This document shows positions 1 to 8,638 of a DNA stretch of 64,000 nucleotides, one piece after another; the first letter of the stretch is position 1; each line of letters opens with the position of its first letter. Where the stretch lies: the NCBI RefSeq assembly GCF_900104625.1, contig NZ_FNVZ01000005.1, positions 124,001 through 188,000 on the forward strand. Reading direction: 5' to 3'. The stretch comes from Leptotrichia massiliensis (GTDB lineage: Bacteria; Fusobacteriota; Fusobacteriia; Fusobacteriales; Leptotrichiaceae). Made by a program: the position numbers and the translations under genes. The notes below the pieces were generated by a model, which saw only the letters and a list, made by a program, of their open reading frames with translations, was not told the origin of the DNA and did no database searches.

Positions 1-2
1 AT

Positions 3-599
3 TCAAGAGGAGTGTCTGTAAGATGGATGTTAGAAGAATGTGGAGCAGAGTATGACATAGTGCCTGTTCATTTTGGTAAAGAAATGAAATCTGAAAAATA
101 TCTTTCAGTAAATCCAATGGGGAAAGCACCAGCACTAGAGGTAGATGGAAAAGTTATTACAGAAACAGCGGCAATTTTAACATTTTTAGCGGATATGTAT
201 CCTGAAAAAAACTTGATTCCTCCAGTTAATTCTGTGGAAAGGGGAGAATTTTATCGTTGGATGTTTTTTGCACTTCATCTGGAGTATGCTTTTATGGATA
301 AATTTTTTGATGTTCCGTCAAGCGAAAAGAAAAGAATGAGCATAGGATATGGAGATTACGATACAGCTTTAAATACATTAACTGAATTTTTAAAAGATAA
401 AAAATATGCGATAGGAAACAGTTTTACTGTGCTAGACTTATATTTGACAGGATTATTGAGATGGGCGACATTTGTGGCTAGAGTTCTTCCAAAAGAAGGT
501 ATGCTCGCAGATTACATGAAACTGCACGGAACAAGAGAAGCTAATATAAAAGGACAGGAGCTAGATCGAGAATTAGCAAAATCAATGGGATTGGATTAA
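3..599 (+). CDS. Glutathione S-transferase family protein, 5' end outside window
   Basis: The open frame runs off the left edge: codons before the first GTG (position 12) read Ser-Arg-Gly in frame, which matches the SR-x-VRW-MLEE stretch near the N-terminus of bacterial GSTs, so the real start lies upstream. What remains holds the rest of the thioredoxin-like N-domain, including the conserved NP-x-GKAPAL and ITET-A-I glutathione-binding segments, followed by an all-helical C-domain. Such proteins conjugate or reduce electrophiles with glutathione or serve stress roles in the cytoplasm; the substrate here cannot be read from sequence. It lies 27 bp ahead of leuD, on the same strand, but has no obvious pathway link to it. 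Confidence 0.85.
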   Translation, partial: SRGVSVRWMLEECGAEYDIVPVHFGKEMKSEKYLSVNPMGKAPALEVDGKVITETAAILTFLADMYPEKNLIPPVNSVERGEFYRWMFFALHLEYAFMDKFFDVPSSEKKRMSIGYGDYDTALNTLTEFLKDKKYAIGNSFTVLDLYLTGLLRWATFVARVLPKEGMLADYMKLHGTREANIKGQELDRELAKSMGLD

Positions 600-626
600 A
601 AAATTAATAAAAGCAAGGAGAGAAAA

Positions 627-1202
627 ATGAAACCATTTACAAAATATGAAGGAACAATCGTTCCAATAATGAATGACAATATTGACACGGATCAATTAAT
701 TCCAAAACAATATTTAAAAAGTATCGAAAAAACAGGATTTGGGCAATATGTGTTTGATGAGTGGAGATACAATGAGGACAGAACAGATAATATGGATTTT
801 AATTTAAACAAGCCTGAATATAAGACAGGGACAATTTTGATTACAGGAGATAACTTTGGTTGTGGTTCAAGCAGGGAACATGCGGCTTGGGCATTGCAAG
901 ATTATGGATTTCATGTAATTGTTGCAGGAGGATATTCAGGGATATTCTATATGAACTGGCTGAATAATGGGCATTTGCCGATAACTTTGCCGGAAGCTGA
1001 TAGACTGGAACTGGCTAGACTTCCTGGAGATGCTAAAGTGGTAGTTGATTTGGAAAATAACAAACTGACTGCAAATGGAAAAGATTATTTCTTTGAGCTG
1101 GAGGAAAGCTGGAAACAGAGATTGCTGAAAGGATTGGATTCGATTGGGCTGACTTTGGAGCATGAGGATGAGATTAGGAAATATGAGGAGAATCATAAGT
1201 AG
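627..1202 (+). CDS. leuD: 3-isopropylmalate dehydratase small subunit LeuD
   Basis: This 191-residue protein matches the usual LeuD length. With LeuC it isomerises 2-isopropylmalate to 3-isopropylmalate in leucine synthesis. The swivelling-domain signatures are visible: NIDTDQLIPKQYL near residues 17-30 and GDNFGCGSSREHAAWAL near residue 74. A Shine-Dalgarno AAGGAG lies just upstream of the ATG. LeuC is not in the window and is presumably upstream of the left edge. The partner leuB is separated from leuD by about 5.5 kb of unrelated small genes, although the two are normally adjacent. Confidence 0.97.
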   Translation: MKPFTKYEGTIVPIMNDNIDTDQLIPKQYLKSIEKTGFGQYVFDEWRYNEDRTDNMDFNLNKPEYKTGTILITGDNFGCGSSREHAAWALQDYGFHVIVAGGYSGIFYMNWLNNGHLPITLPEADRLELARLPGDAKVVVDLENNKLTANGKDYFFELEESWKQRLLKGLDSIGLTLEHEDEIRKYEENHK

Positions 1203-1219
1203 TCAAAAAAGGAGTAAAA

Positions 1220-1756
1220 ATGAAAAATTGGGAAATCATAGACGGAGAGCATACTCGTAAAGTGATGTGGATAAATCACGAAATAGAAATGAAATTATAC
1301 TGTAATGGTGAAGATGATATTGATGAAGATGAACTTGATGAAGCAAAAGTCGAAGAAATGGTTGAAAAAATTTTAGAAAATAAAGAATATTGGGATACAA
1401 AGTGTAAAAATTTGTTTGCTGAAGAGTTTGTTGACTGGTTTAATGAAGAAAAATGGGTAAAGCCTGAGTATGCTGAAATTTATTATGAAACAAAGAGTAT
1501 TGATGAAGTGGAGAAAAAATTACTTAAAATTATTGGAAAAGAAGATACAGAAAAGATTATGAAAAATAATTTTCTTACAAAAGAAGCGTTTAAAAAGTTA
1601 CTTGATAATGAAGATATGGAAATAACAATTGATTTAACTGACGATGATGAAAATAGTTTTTCTATTACTATGTACGAAAGATTGTTTTTTGTTGATAAAA
1701 TGTTTTATGCTGAGTGTAATTTTAATGGTGAAATAGACGAGTTTTATATGGATTAA
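1220..1756 (+). CDS. Acidic hypothetical protein, possible DUF2262/DUF2004-like
   Basis: A 178-residue, strongly acidic soluble protein with no signal peptide or membrane segment. The N-terminal half has the pattern W-x-x-x-EI-x-L followed by an acidic loop, then WD-x-x-C-x-x-x-FAEEF and a late W, which reminds me of DUF2262/DUF2004 proteins often found beside polymorphic toxin loci; I cannot confirm this without a profile search. An AAGGAG precedes the ATG. The next gene looks like a shortened relative. It is the first gene of the accessory stretch that separates leuD from leuB. Confidence 0.6.
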   Translation: MKNWEIIDGEHTRKVMWINHEIEMKLYCNGEDDIDEDELDEAKVEEMVEKILENKEYWDTKCKNLFAEEFVDWFNEEKWVKPEYAEIYYETKSIDEVEKKLLKIIGKEDTEKIMKNNFLTKEAFKKLLDNEDMEITIDLTDDDENSFSITMYERLFFVDKMFYAECNFNGEIDEFYMD

Positions 1757-1790
1757 TTTTCTTAAATTTTTTTAGAAAGGAAAATCAGAT

Positions 1791-2033
1791 ATGGAAATTC
1801 AGGATTTTGGTGAAAATACATCTAGTAGTTATTTTAAAGAATGGTATGGGAAAATCATTTGGAAAGGTAAAGAAATACGGGTAAGACTAACAATTTCTAA
1901 AGAATGTGATAATATTGAAATTGAAAAAGAAAAAATGTTTAAAATTTTCGAAGAATTGTATCTTAATCAGGATGAATTGACTAAAAAGATTAATTATGTT
2001 AATGATGTTACTGAGGAAGAATTTATTTTCTGA
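1791..2033 (+). CDS. Short hypothetical protein, likely truncated paralogue of the preceding gene
   Basis: An 80-residue ORF with a good AGAAAGGA ribosome site. It repeats the layout of the first half of its upstream neighbour: EWYGKIIWKGKEI, an acidic stretch, then a helix ending at EEEF. It stops where the neighbour continues for about 100 more residues. I read it as a truncated member of the same family. It may be a relic or a small functional immunity-like protein; nothing in the sequence decides this. Confidence 0.45.
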   Translation: MEIQDFGENTSSSYFKEWYGKIIWKGKEIRVRLTISKECDNIEIEKEKMFKIFEELYLNQDELTKKINYVNDVTEEEFIF

Positions 2034-2059
2034 AAAAAATAGGAAAGAGAACTTTTTAA

Positions 2060-2175
2060 ATGCCAGAAAAATCAAAAGAACAGTTGAAAGTAGAAGAGTA
2101 TTTCAAGCAAAATGGGATAGAGTACCATAAAATTTTATTTACGGTATTAAAAAAGAAAGAAATTTAAATTTGTAA
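2060..2175 (+). pseudogene. Truncated, frameshifted copy of the gene at 3057-3527
   Basis: About 116 bases are nearly identical to the first 115 or so bases of the gene at 3057: the ATG context, the segment encoding EKSKEQLKVEEYF, and on through the NG-IEY codons. After that codon one A is missing (CATAAAATTTT against GATAAAAATTTT), which shifts the frame and brings a stop at 2165. The match ends near 2175 and the next gene begins soon after. This is a partial duplication left behind by recombination. Confidence 0.8.
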
Positions 2176-2215
2176 CTGAAATTTTTTGTATCTTGCGAAG
2201 GGAGAATATTGATTT

Positions 2216-2590
2216 ATGTTTTCAATATTAGGTGCAGTATTATTTGGAGTTATAGCAATTATGACAGTTCTTGTTGCCTGCGGTTTTCCTCTGGGCGAAT
2301 TTACAATGGGTGGACAACATAAAATCTTACCTAAGAAATTTAGAGTTATGGCAGTCATTTCAGTGGCTATCCAAATTTTTGCAATGATAATTATTTTGCA
2401 AGCCGGAGGTTTTATTTCCTTGTGGCTGTCTTTTAAGGTTACTAAATATATTTGTTTTTTCTTTGCTGTCTACCTATCTCTGAATACTATTATGAACATG
2501 ATTTCAAAAAGCAGGAAAGAAAAATATGTGATGACTCCGCTTTCACTTATAGCCGGAATATGTTTTTGGATAACGGCATTTCAGATGTAG
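2216..2590 (+). CDS. Small four-helix integral membrane protein
   Basis: A 124-residue protein with four predicted membrane helices (about residues 1-20, 42-62, 70-92 and 104-122) and a conserved-looking loop GEFTMGGQHKILPK between helices 1 and 2. Proteins with this loop are widespread in Firmicutes and Fusobacteria as uncharacterised membrane proteins; I do not know a function. An AAGGGAG sequence about 13 bases before the ATG is a plausible, slightly distant ribosome site. The remnant upstream and the gene-poor stretch downstream suggest a rearranged neighbourhood. Confidence 0.65.
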   Translation: MFSILGAVLFGVIAIMTVLVACGFPLGEFTMGGQHKILPKKFRVMAVISVAIQIFAMIIILQAGGFISLWLSFKVTKYICFFFAVYLSLNTIMNMISKSRKEKYVMTPLSLIAGICFWITAFQM

Positions 2591-2764
2591 TATGTAAGAT
2601 AAGGATAATTTATAGTGCATCAAATTCGAAATTTAAAGTAAAAAATATGTACAAAAAAATTTGTTTTTAGTATTGATTATTTATAAGCTCATGTATTTTT
2701 AATTATATATATACAAATAAAATATTACATTTTTTGATTGGTGTTATTTAATTTACAAAATTAA

Positions 2765-2905
2765 AAAAATATAGATGAAAAATATATTGGAAATGGAATA
2801 AAAATTTTTGGTGATGGACATACAGGAAGATTAGAACTGGAAGAAATTACAAAGTTTAAAATTTCAAAAGATGTTTTGGAAATTACAGAAAATATTAATA
2901 ATTAA
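2765..2905 (+). pseudogene. C-terminal gene remnant in the 2591-3056 gap
   Basis: The 466-base gap after the membrane protein is very AT-rich and has no complete gene. Within it, codons from about 2771 to the TAA at 2905 read as protein-like sequence (IGNGIKIFGDGHTGRLELE, then a short helix), but there is no start codon or ribosome site and a stop lies just upstream in frame. It looks like the tail of a lost gene, perhaps a PH-like membrane protein. Apart from this I see no feature in the gap. Confidence 0.35.
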
Positions 2906-3056
2906 ATATATAGAGTTTTAAAGAATAATTTAGTATTATATGGGCTAATTTCTTCGATTATTTGTTAAAAATTAATAAAAAAGGTTAACGATATTGCTGA
3001 AAAGGAAGTTATTTATTGAAATAATAGAATAAAAATTAGAAAGGAAAATTTAAAAG

Positions 3057-3527
3057 ATGGCAGAAAAATCAAAAGAACAGTTGAAAGTAGAAGAATATTT
3101 CAAGCAAAATGGGATAGAATATGATAAAAATTTTATTTATGGTATTAAAAGAGAAAGAAATTTGAATTCATTTTTGATGATGGGACTTATTGGATTGATT
3201 ATGAAAGCAGGGATGAAGCCGTGTTATATACTTTTTAAGGAGAATGAAATATTGTTTTTCGAAGTTGGGATGCTTGGTGGAATTAAAGGGCTTTTAACAA
3301 GAATAGATGTTGATGATATAGAAAAAATTGATTTAAAAAAAGGAATCTTAAACTATAAATTGACAATATCAATAAGAGTTGGGGATAAAATAAAAAAAGA
3401 AGTAATAAATTTTGCCCAAATTAATGGAAAGGCATGGTGGATGCAGAATAGAAATAACTTGATTGAAAGTGGATACTTTGAAAAATTGGCTGAAAGAGTG
3501 GGCAAAAGAAGAATGTTGAAACAATAA
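3057..3527 (+). CDS. Hypothetical protein with PH-like beta-rich middle
   Basis: A 156-residue protein of unknown function with AGAAAGGA upstream. It starts with a basic helix (VEEYFKQNGIEYDKNF), has a hydrophobic patch around residues 38-52 that is too short to be a clear membrane helix, then a beta-rich core and an aromatic closing helix (WWMQNRNNLIE). The gene at 5018-5476 keeps the same opening and closing segments, so the two are paralogues. A truncated copy of this gene's 5' end lies at 2060-2175. The family has clearly duplicated locally. Confidence 0.6.
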   Translation: MAEKSKEQLKVEEYFKQNGIEYDKNFIYGIKRERNLNSFLMMGLIGLIMKAGMKPCYILFKENEILFFEVGMLGGIKGLLTRIDVDDIEKIDLKKGILNYKLTISIRVGDKIKKEVINFAQINGKAWWMQNRNNLIESGYFEKLAERVGKRRMLKQ

Positions 3528-3549
3528 ATAAAAAAAGAAAGGTGACTTT

Positions 3550-4605
3550 ATGAAAAAAATACTACTTTTATTGCTAATTTTAGCAACTTTTGTAGTATCT
3601 TGCGGGAACGGAGGTAAAAATTCAAACGCAAATACAGAAGTTCAAAAGAGTGAGAAAAATAGCAAAGAAATTGATAATAGTTTTGATTTTGAGATATATG
3701 GAGAAACATTGGAAGAAGCTCATAAAAATTTTAAGACAAAGATTGTCGATGGGCAAAAAACGGAGTTTGTACCAGATGGAAAACCAGGGATTCCGCCTAA
3801 AAATAGCAAGTTTTCATTGGTAAATTATCCAACAAAATTAGGAGAAATGCCAATGTATATTACAGCAAAAGAAAATAACGGGAAAAAATATCCAGCAATC
3901 ATATATTTAAATGGTGGATTTGGTGGAATTGGAGATAGTGAGTTTGGATGGGATGAAGAATCGCCTAAAAATAATTATCAAGGGGCAGGTGTATTTAAAA
4001 GAGATGATTTTGTACTTGCAATACCAAGTGCTAGAGGAGAAAATGCAAATGCTGGAAAATATGAAATGTTTTATGGGGAAATTGAAGACTTGGAAGAAGC
4101 CAGAAAATATGTGGCATCACTTCCTTATGTTGATCCAAATAGAATTTATCTCGTTGGACACAGTACAGGTGGGACAAAGGCTTTGCTTTTGAGCGAATAT
4201 TCAAAAGGTTTTCGAGCAGTTTTTGCAATAGGTGCCTTGCCAGATTTCTTTTGGGCAACAGAAAAACCAGATGAATATGGCGGAGTTCCATTTGATTTGA
4301 CAAATCCTAGAGAAATAGCAGTAAGATCATCACTTCGATACGTCCGTTCAATAACAGCACCAACTTTTCACTTTGAAGGGCAGGAAGAAAGGAGAGATAT
4401 TCTATTTGAGCCTATGCAAAAAGCCGCAGACAAATACAAAATACCATTCAAGAAATACCGAATTGCAGGTGGAGATCATTTTAATATACTTTATCCATTA
4501 ACGACAATGATTGCACAAAAAATACTAGCTGATACAGGGGTGAAAACGAATATTCAGTTTAGTGATGGGGATTTGGATGTGATTTCAAAAGGGATTGTTA
4601 AATAG
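3550..4605 (+). CDS. Lipoprotein alpha/beta hydrolase (dienelactone hydrolase/peptidase-like)
   Basis: A 351-residue exported lipoprotein: charged start, hydrophobic core and lipobox VVSC at residue 18, followed by a low-complexity Asn/Lys linker. The catalytic domain has a nucleophile elbow GHSTGG near residue 203 preceded by RIYLVG, and a late GGDHFN that supplies the catalytic His near residue 318. The family cleaves esters or short peptides; the substrate is unknown. It would sit on the outer face of the inner membrane or on the outer membrane. It is 22 bp after the preceding gene and may be cotranscribed with it. Confidence 0.8.
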   Translation: MKKILLLLLILATFVVSCGNGGKNSNANTEVQKSEKNSKEIDNSFDFEIYGETLEEAHKNFKTKIVDGQKTEFVPDGKPGIPPKNSKFSLVNYPTKLGEMPMYITAKENNGKKYPAIIYLNGGFGGIGDSEFGWDEESPKNNYQGAGVFKRDDFVLAIPSARGENANAGKYEMFYGEIEDLEEARKYVASLPYVDPNRIYLVGHSTGGTKALLLSEYSKGFRAVFAIGALPDFFWATEKPDEYGGVPFDLTNPREIAVRSSLRYVRSITAPTFHFEGQEERRDILFEPMQKAADKYKIPFKKYRIAGGDHFNILYPLTTMIAQKILADTGVKTNIQFSDGDLDVISKGIVK

Positions 4606-4724
4606 CAGATAATTTAATTTTAGAAATTTGGTTGAAAATGAAAAATTGTCGATGTAAAAGTAGAAGATACGAGTTAGAAAATAAATTTCAAGTTTTTGGG
4701 ATAATTTGAAAAAAGGAGATGTCT

Positions 4725-4982
4725 ATGTGGTCAAAAGGAATTGCATATAGAAAGCGAGAAAAAGAAAAACTCTCTAAAATAAGTTTAAAAGATTTACCGT
4801 TTGATGTGTTTATAAAAAATAGAGAATTAGTCAGTTGGAGAAGAAGTGGCTGGTGTAAGAGAGCTTATCAGTTTTACAAAAAAAGCTGTAATCGGAATTT
4901 TAGAAGAAATAAAAATCTTGAAACTTCAATTAAAGGGAATTATTACAGAAAGTGCTATGAGTTGCAGTATGCTTGGATTTAA
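4725..4982 (+). CDS. Small Lys/Arg-rich hypothetical protein
   Basis: An 85-residue strongly basic protein rich in Lys, Arg, Tyr and Trp, with two Cys (RSGWCKRAYQFY and KKSCNRNF). I place the start at 4725 because AAAAGGAG lies 6 bases before it; an in-frame ATG at 4719 overlaps that ribosome site. The composition would allow nucleic-acid binding, but there is no recognised motif. It could also be a decayed gene kept open by chance; the clean ribosome site argues for a real gene. Confidence 0.45.
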   Translation: MWSKGIAYRKREKEKLSKISLKDLPFDVFIKNRELVSWRRSGWCKRAYQFYKKSCNRNFRRNKNLETSIKGNYYRKCYELQYAWI

Positions 4983-5017
4983 CAAAAAATTTTCAGATGA
5001 CTAGGAGATAAAAAATT

Positions 5018-5476
5018 ATGCGAACTATCAAAGAATGGAATAAAATAATAGAAAATTATTTTAATGAAAATAATATTGAGTATGACAGAAATTATTTGTG
5101 TTTTCTTCCTGAAAACAATTTTATAAAAGTGCTTTTTGATAAAAAACTTATTTACGATGTTAACGAGGATTTAAGAGAAAGTATTATAGTTTTATTTAAG
5201 AAAGACAATATAGAAATATTTTCGTGTGATGTAACATTAAAAATATCTTCAGGAATACAACTTTCAAATATAGGTAAAATAAGGAAAATAGTCCCACGGG
5301 AAAAAGTAAAGGTTTTAAAATTAGTAAAAAAAATAATGAGATATAAATTATATTTTAAATTAGATAATGAAAGTAAAGCTTTTAGAATTGATATTTTTTA
5401 TAGATTTAATAAAAACTGGGTAGTTGAAAATATAAATTATTTGATAGAAAATAGATTAATAGATTTTAAAAAATGA
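5018..5476 (+). CDS. Hypothetical protein, paralogue of the 3057-3527 product
   Basis: A 152-residue soluble protein. Its opening (ENYFNENNIEYDRNYL), the stretch around DNIEIFSCDV and the closing NWVVENINYLIEN align by eye with the product of 3057-3527, so this is a diverged paralogue. The middle of both proteins is beta-rich and could be a PH-like fold. A TAGGAG site sits before the ATG. There is no signal peptide. Its function is unknown; local duplication of small genes like this is typical of immunity or accessory islands. Confidence 0.55.
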   Translation: MRTIKEWNKIIENYFNENNIEYDRNYLCFLPENNFIKVLFDKKLIYDVNEDLRESIIVLFKKDNIEIFSCDVTLKISSGIQLSNIGKIRKIVPREKVKVLKLVKKIMRYKLYFKLDNESKAFRIDIFYRFNKNWVVENINYLIENRLIDFKK

Positions 5477-5580
5477 AAAAAGTAAATTTTTGGAAAAAGT
5501 TAATTAAAATATTGATTTTTATATTATTTAGTAGTCTAAATTACATTGTATAACAAAAGTATTACAAAGGAGTGGTAAAA

Positions 5581-5793
5581 ATGGCTACAGTAACAGCTAG
5601 AGTTGATGAAAATGTGAAAAAAGAAGCGGAAACATTATTTAAAAAAATGGGGATTAATATGAGTACTGCTATGAATTTATTTTTGAAGAAATGTATTTTG
5701 GAGCAGGGGATTCCGTTTGAATTGAAAGTGCCGAATAAGGAAACTTTAAAGGCAATACAGGAAACTGAAGATGCTTCGATTAAGAAAATTTAA
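5581..5793 (+). CDS. RelB/DinJ-family antitoxin without an adjacent toxin
   Basis: A 70-residue protein with the ribbon-helix-helix N-terminus typical of DinJ/RelB antitoxins: ATVTARVDENVKKEAE, then LFKKMGINMSTAMNLFLKK and GIPFEL. Such antitoxins bind operator DNA as dimers and wrap a YafQ/RelE-type RNase with their C-terminal tail. I use the ATG at 5581, 8 bases after AAAGGAG; a GTG at 5572 overlaps that site. The tail after ETLKAIQETE is short for the family, and no toxin gene follows: the downstream 95 bases are stop-rich in all frames. It is probably an orphan or a decayed pair. Confidence 0.8.
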   Translation: MATVTARVDENVKKEAETLFKKMGINMSTAMNLFLKKCILEQGIPFELKVPNKETLKAIQETEDASIKKI

Positions 5794-5888
5794 AGAAAAG
5801 GGCATCATATTACAGAGGAATTATTTTAGGATTTGGAATTTAACATTGGAAGTAATTGAGAGATTTAATAATTAGATGGAGGAAGTAA

Positions 5889-6677
5889 ATGTTAAAAAAA
5901 CTTATATTTTTAATAATGTTGTTAAGTATGCAACTAATTTTTGCAGATATAAATGAGATTAAAAAATTAGGAAAGGCAATGGATGATTTGTCATTTGAGA
6001 AAGAAGCAGTAAGTGGTTCTAAAACAGCATATAAATTAGGAGTAGCAAGTTATACTTTTAATAGACCATATAAAAGTGGAGAAAAGCAATTAGAAGTAAA
6101 ATATCTTAATGGAAAAAGAGAAGGAGAAGCAAAATTTTATTATCAAAATGGAAATTTGATAGGAAAAGGTAATTATAAGAATGATAAAAAAGATGGACTT
6201 TGGGAATTTTTTGCTAGTGATGGTGGAAAAATTGTAGAAGTAAATTACAAAAATGGTCTTTTTGATGGGATTGTTACGGAATATTTTGAAAATGGGCAAA
6301 TAAATACAGTTTCAAATTATGTTCAAGGGAAAAAAGAGGGTGAAGAGAAACAGTATTATATGTCTGGAAAATTACAATCAACTGGAACTTATATAAATGA
6401 TAAAGAAGAAGGAAAGGTTGTGATTTATTATCCTAGTGGAAAAATTTATATGACAAGTAATTTTTTGAATGATAAACATAATGGTGAAATTAATTATTTT
6501 TATGAAAATCAAAAACCTCTTTTAAAAGGAATTCTCAAAAATTCCGAAGCTACTGGAATTTGGGAATTTTATGATGAAAAAGGAAATCTAAAATATAAAG
6601 GTGAATACAATAGCATAAAAAATAAATTTATGCCAGAATTTGAAAGAAATAGACAGAAAATATTGAAGAAAAATTAA
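5889..6677 (+). CDS. Exported MORN-repeat protein, YwqK type
   Basis: A 262-residue protein with an N-terminal signal peptide (hydrophobic residues 5-19, likely cleavage near FADIN). The rest consists of repeated MORN_2 units of about 23 residues, recognisable as YLNGKREGEAKFYYQNG, YKNDKKDGLWEFF, YKNGLFDGIVTEYFENG, YVQGKKEGEEKQYY and so on, roughly seven to eight copies. Family members are named for YwqK of Bacillus, proposed as an antitoxin or immunity factor of a secreted toxin; an envelope adaptor role is equally possible. It stands alone, with GGAGG just before its ATG, and shares the accessory stretch with other small genes. Confidence 0.8.
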   Translation: MLKKLIFLIMLLSMQLIFADINEIKKLGKAMDDLSFEKEAVSGSKTAYKLGVASYTFNRPYKSGEKQLEVKYLNGKREGEAKFYYQNGNLIGKGNYKNDKKDGLWEFFASDGGKIVEVNYKNGLFDGIVTEYFENGQINTVSNYVQGKKEGEEKQYYMSGKLQSTGTYINDKEEGKVVIYYPSGKIYMTSNFLNDKHNGEINYFYENQKPLLKGILKNSEATGIWEFYDEKGNLKYKGEYNSIKNKFMPEFERNRQKILKKN

Positions 6678-6722
6678 AAAAGATGTAAAAAGTTTAAATG
6701 AATTAAGAAAGGAAGTATAAAA

Positions 6723-7781
6723 ATGAACTACAAAATTGCAGTATTAAATGGAGATGGAATTGGACCAGAAATAGTGGCTGAGGCGATAAAGGTTTTGGAT
6801 AAGGTTGGAGAGAAGTTTGGACATCAATTTGAGTATGTTCGGGGGTATCTTGGAGGGGAGTCTGTGGATAAGTATGGATTTCCTTTGTCAAGTGAAACTG
6901 TGGAAGTTTGTAAAAATAGTGATGCTATTTTGCTTGGAGCTATTGGTGGGCCTAAATGGGATAATATTGAGCCTAAGAAACGTCCTGAGAGAGGGCTTCT
7001 TGCGATTAGGAAGGAACTTGGAGTTTATACGAATTTGCGACCTGCTATTTTGTTTAAATCGTTAAAAAGTGCGAGTCCTTTGAAGGAAGAAATAATTGGA
7101 GATGGACTTGATGTGATGATAGTAAGAGAACTTACTGGAGGGCTTTATTTTGGGCATAGGGAATATTCTGATGAAAAGGCGTTTGATACACTTCCTTACA
7201 CAAGACCTGAAATTGAAAGAATTGCGAAAAAAGCATTTGAAATTGCAAAACTTAGAAATAAAAAACTTACGAGCGTAGATAAACATAATGTTTTGGATAC
7301 TTCAAAATTGTGGAGAAAAGTTGTGGAAGAAATTTCAAAAGATTATCCAGAAGTGGAAGTTTCGCATATGTATGTGGATAATGCCGCAATGCAGCTGATT
7401 GCGAATCCTAGACAATTTGACGTAATTTTGACTGAAAATATGTTTGGAGATATTTTATCAGATGAGGCTTCAATGCTTACAGGATCGCTTGGAATGCTGC
7501 CATCAGCGAGTCTTGGGGATGGAAAAGTTGGACTTTATGAGCCAAGTCACGGTTCAGCACCTGATATAGCTGGAAAAAATATTGCAAACCCAATAGCGAC
7601 AATACTTTCGGCAGTAATGATGTTAAGATATTCATTTAATCTTCAAAAAGAGGCTGATACAATAGAAAAAGCTGTGGAGGAAGTGCTAGAAGCAGGATTT
7701 AGAACAGCTGATATTTATACAAATGGTATGAAGAAGGTTGGAACTGATGAAATGGGAACTGAGATTGCTAATAGGATTTAG
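6723..7781 (+). CDS. leuB: 3-isopropylmalate dehydrogenase LeuB
   Basis: A 352-residue enzyme of normal length that oxidises and decarboxylates 3-isopropylmalate to 2-oxoisocaproate with NAD in leucine synthesis. Visible signatures are [10 protein letters not shown] at the N-terminus, [19 protein letters not shown] near residue 137, the Lys of TSVDKHNVL, the Mg-binding DNAAMQL and [13 protein letters not shown] segment, and [10 protein letters not shown]. An AAGGAAG site precedes the ATG. It lies far from leuD (see the finding on the split leu locus). Confidence 0.97.
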   Translation: MNYKIAVLNGDGIGPEIVAEAIKVLDKVGEKFGHQFEYVRGYLGGESVDKYGFPLSSETVEVCKNSDAILLGAIGGPKWDNIEPKKRPERGLLAIRKELGVYTNLRPAILFKSLKSASPLKEEIIGDGLDVMIVRELTGGLYFGHREYSDEKAFDTLPYTRPEIERIAKKAFEIAKLRNKKLTSVDKHNVLDTSKLWRKVVEEISKDYPEVEVSHMYVDNAAMQLIANPRQFDVILTENMFGDILSDEASMLTGSLGMLPSASLGDGKVGLYEPSHGSAPDIAGKNIANPIATILSAVMMLRYSFNLQKEADTIEKAVEEVLEAGFRTADIYTNGMKKVGTDEMGTEIANRI

Positions 7782-7815
7782 GATCTAAAAATTTTGGAAA
7801 AAGAAGGATATTTTT

Positions 7816-8601
7816 ATGGAAGAAATATTACACTATGAAAATGTAACTTTTAAGCGTAATGGAAGAGAAATATTGAAAGGAATTGACTGGCATATAAATA
7901 AAGGTGAGAATTGGGTACTTCTGGGGCTTAATGGTTCTGGAAAGTCAACTCTTCTTGGAATGATACCAGCCTACATTTTTCCAACTTCTGGAGAAGTGAG
8001 AGTTTTTGGTCATAAATTTGGTAATTATTCTTGGAAAAAAATAAAAAATCGAGTTGGTTTTGTAAGTTCCACATTAAATAATTTTTCAAGCACATTAAAT
8101 GGCGAAAAACTGGAAGATATTGTAATTTCTGGAAAGTTTAATTCGATTGGGATTTATGATGAAGTTACGGATGAGGACAGGGAAAAGGCTGATAAGATTA
8201 TTGAGGATTTTAAGATTTCATATATAAAAAATAATCACTTTGGCACTTTGTCACAAGGGGAGCAGCGACGGACATTGCTTGCAAGAGCGTTTATGAATGA
8301 GCCTAATTTGCTTATACTGGATGAGCCTTGTTCGGGGCTTGATGTAACTTCGAGGGAGTATTTTTTGAAAGTGCTTGAGGAAAATTCCAAAAATGGTAAC
8401 GCAATACCATTTATTTACGTAACTCATCAGATTGAAGAAATTATGCCATCGGTAACTCACGTGGCACTTCTTCACGATGGAAAGATTTTGGCAAAAGGGC
8501 TTAAAAAGGATATTTTAACAGATAAATTGCTTTCTCAGATGTTTGGTTTAGATGTGAAGATTGTTTGGGAAAAGGAAAGACCTTGGCTGATTGTGAGATA
8601 A
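7816..8601 (+). CDS. ABC transporter ATP-binding protein, ModF/YlmA-like
   Basis: A 261-residue single nucleotide-binding domain with Walker A GLNGSGKST near residue 38, the signature LSQGEQRR near residue 145, Walker B LLILDEPCSGLD and a switch His in YVTHQIEEI. No permease or binding protein gene is next to it. The shape and the C-terminal KDILTDKLLSQMFG segment resemble the lone ATPases of the YlmA/ModF group, whose substrates are poorly defined. It is cytoplasmic and may pair with a permease elsewhere or not act in transport at all. It lies 34 bp after leuB on the same strand. Confidence 0.8.
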   Translation: MEEILHYENVTFKRNGREILKGIDWHINKGENWVLLGLNGSGKSTLLGMIPAYIFPTSGEVRVFGHKFGNYSWKKIKNRVGFVSSTLNNFSSTLNGEKLEDIVISGKFNSIGIYDEVTDEDREKADKIIEDFKISYIKNNHFGTLSQGEQRRTLLARAFMNEPNLLILDEPCSGLDVTSREYFLKVLEENSKNGNAIPFIYVTHQIEEIMPSVTHVALLHDGKILAKGLKKDILTDKLLSQMFGLDVKIVWEKERPWLIVR

Positions 8602-8638
8602 ATTTAGGATTTGTCTAAAAGGAGATGATTTATTAAAC

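Noticed and set aside
5794-5888. Toxin partner remnant after the DinJ-type gene
   Set aside because: Short coding-like fragments exist in one frame, but none resembles YafQ/RelE catalytic segments.
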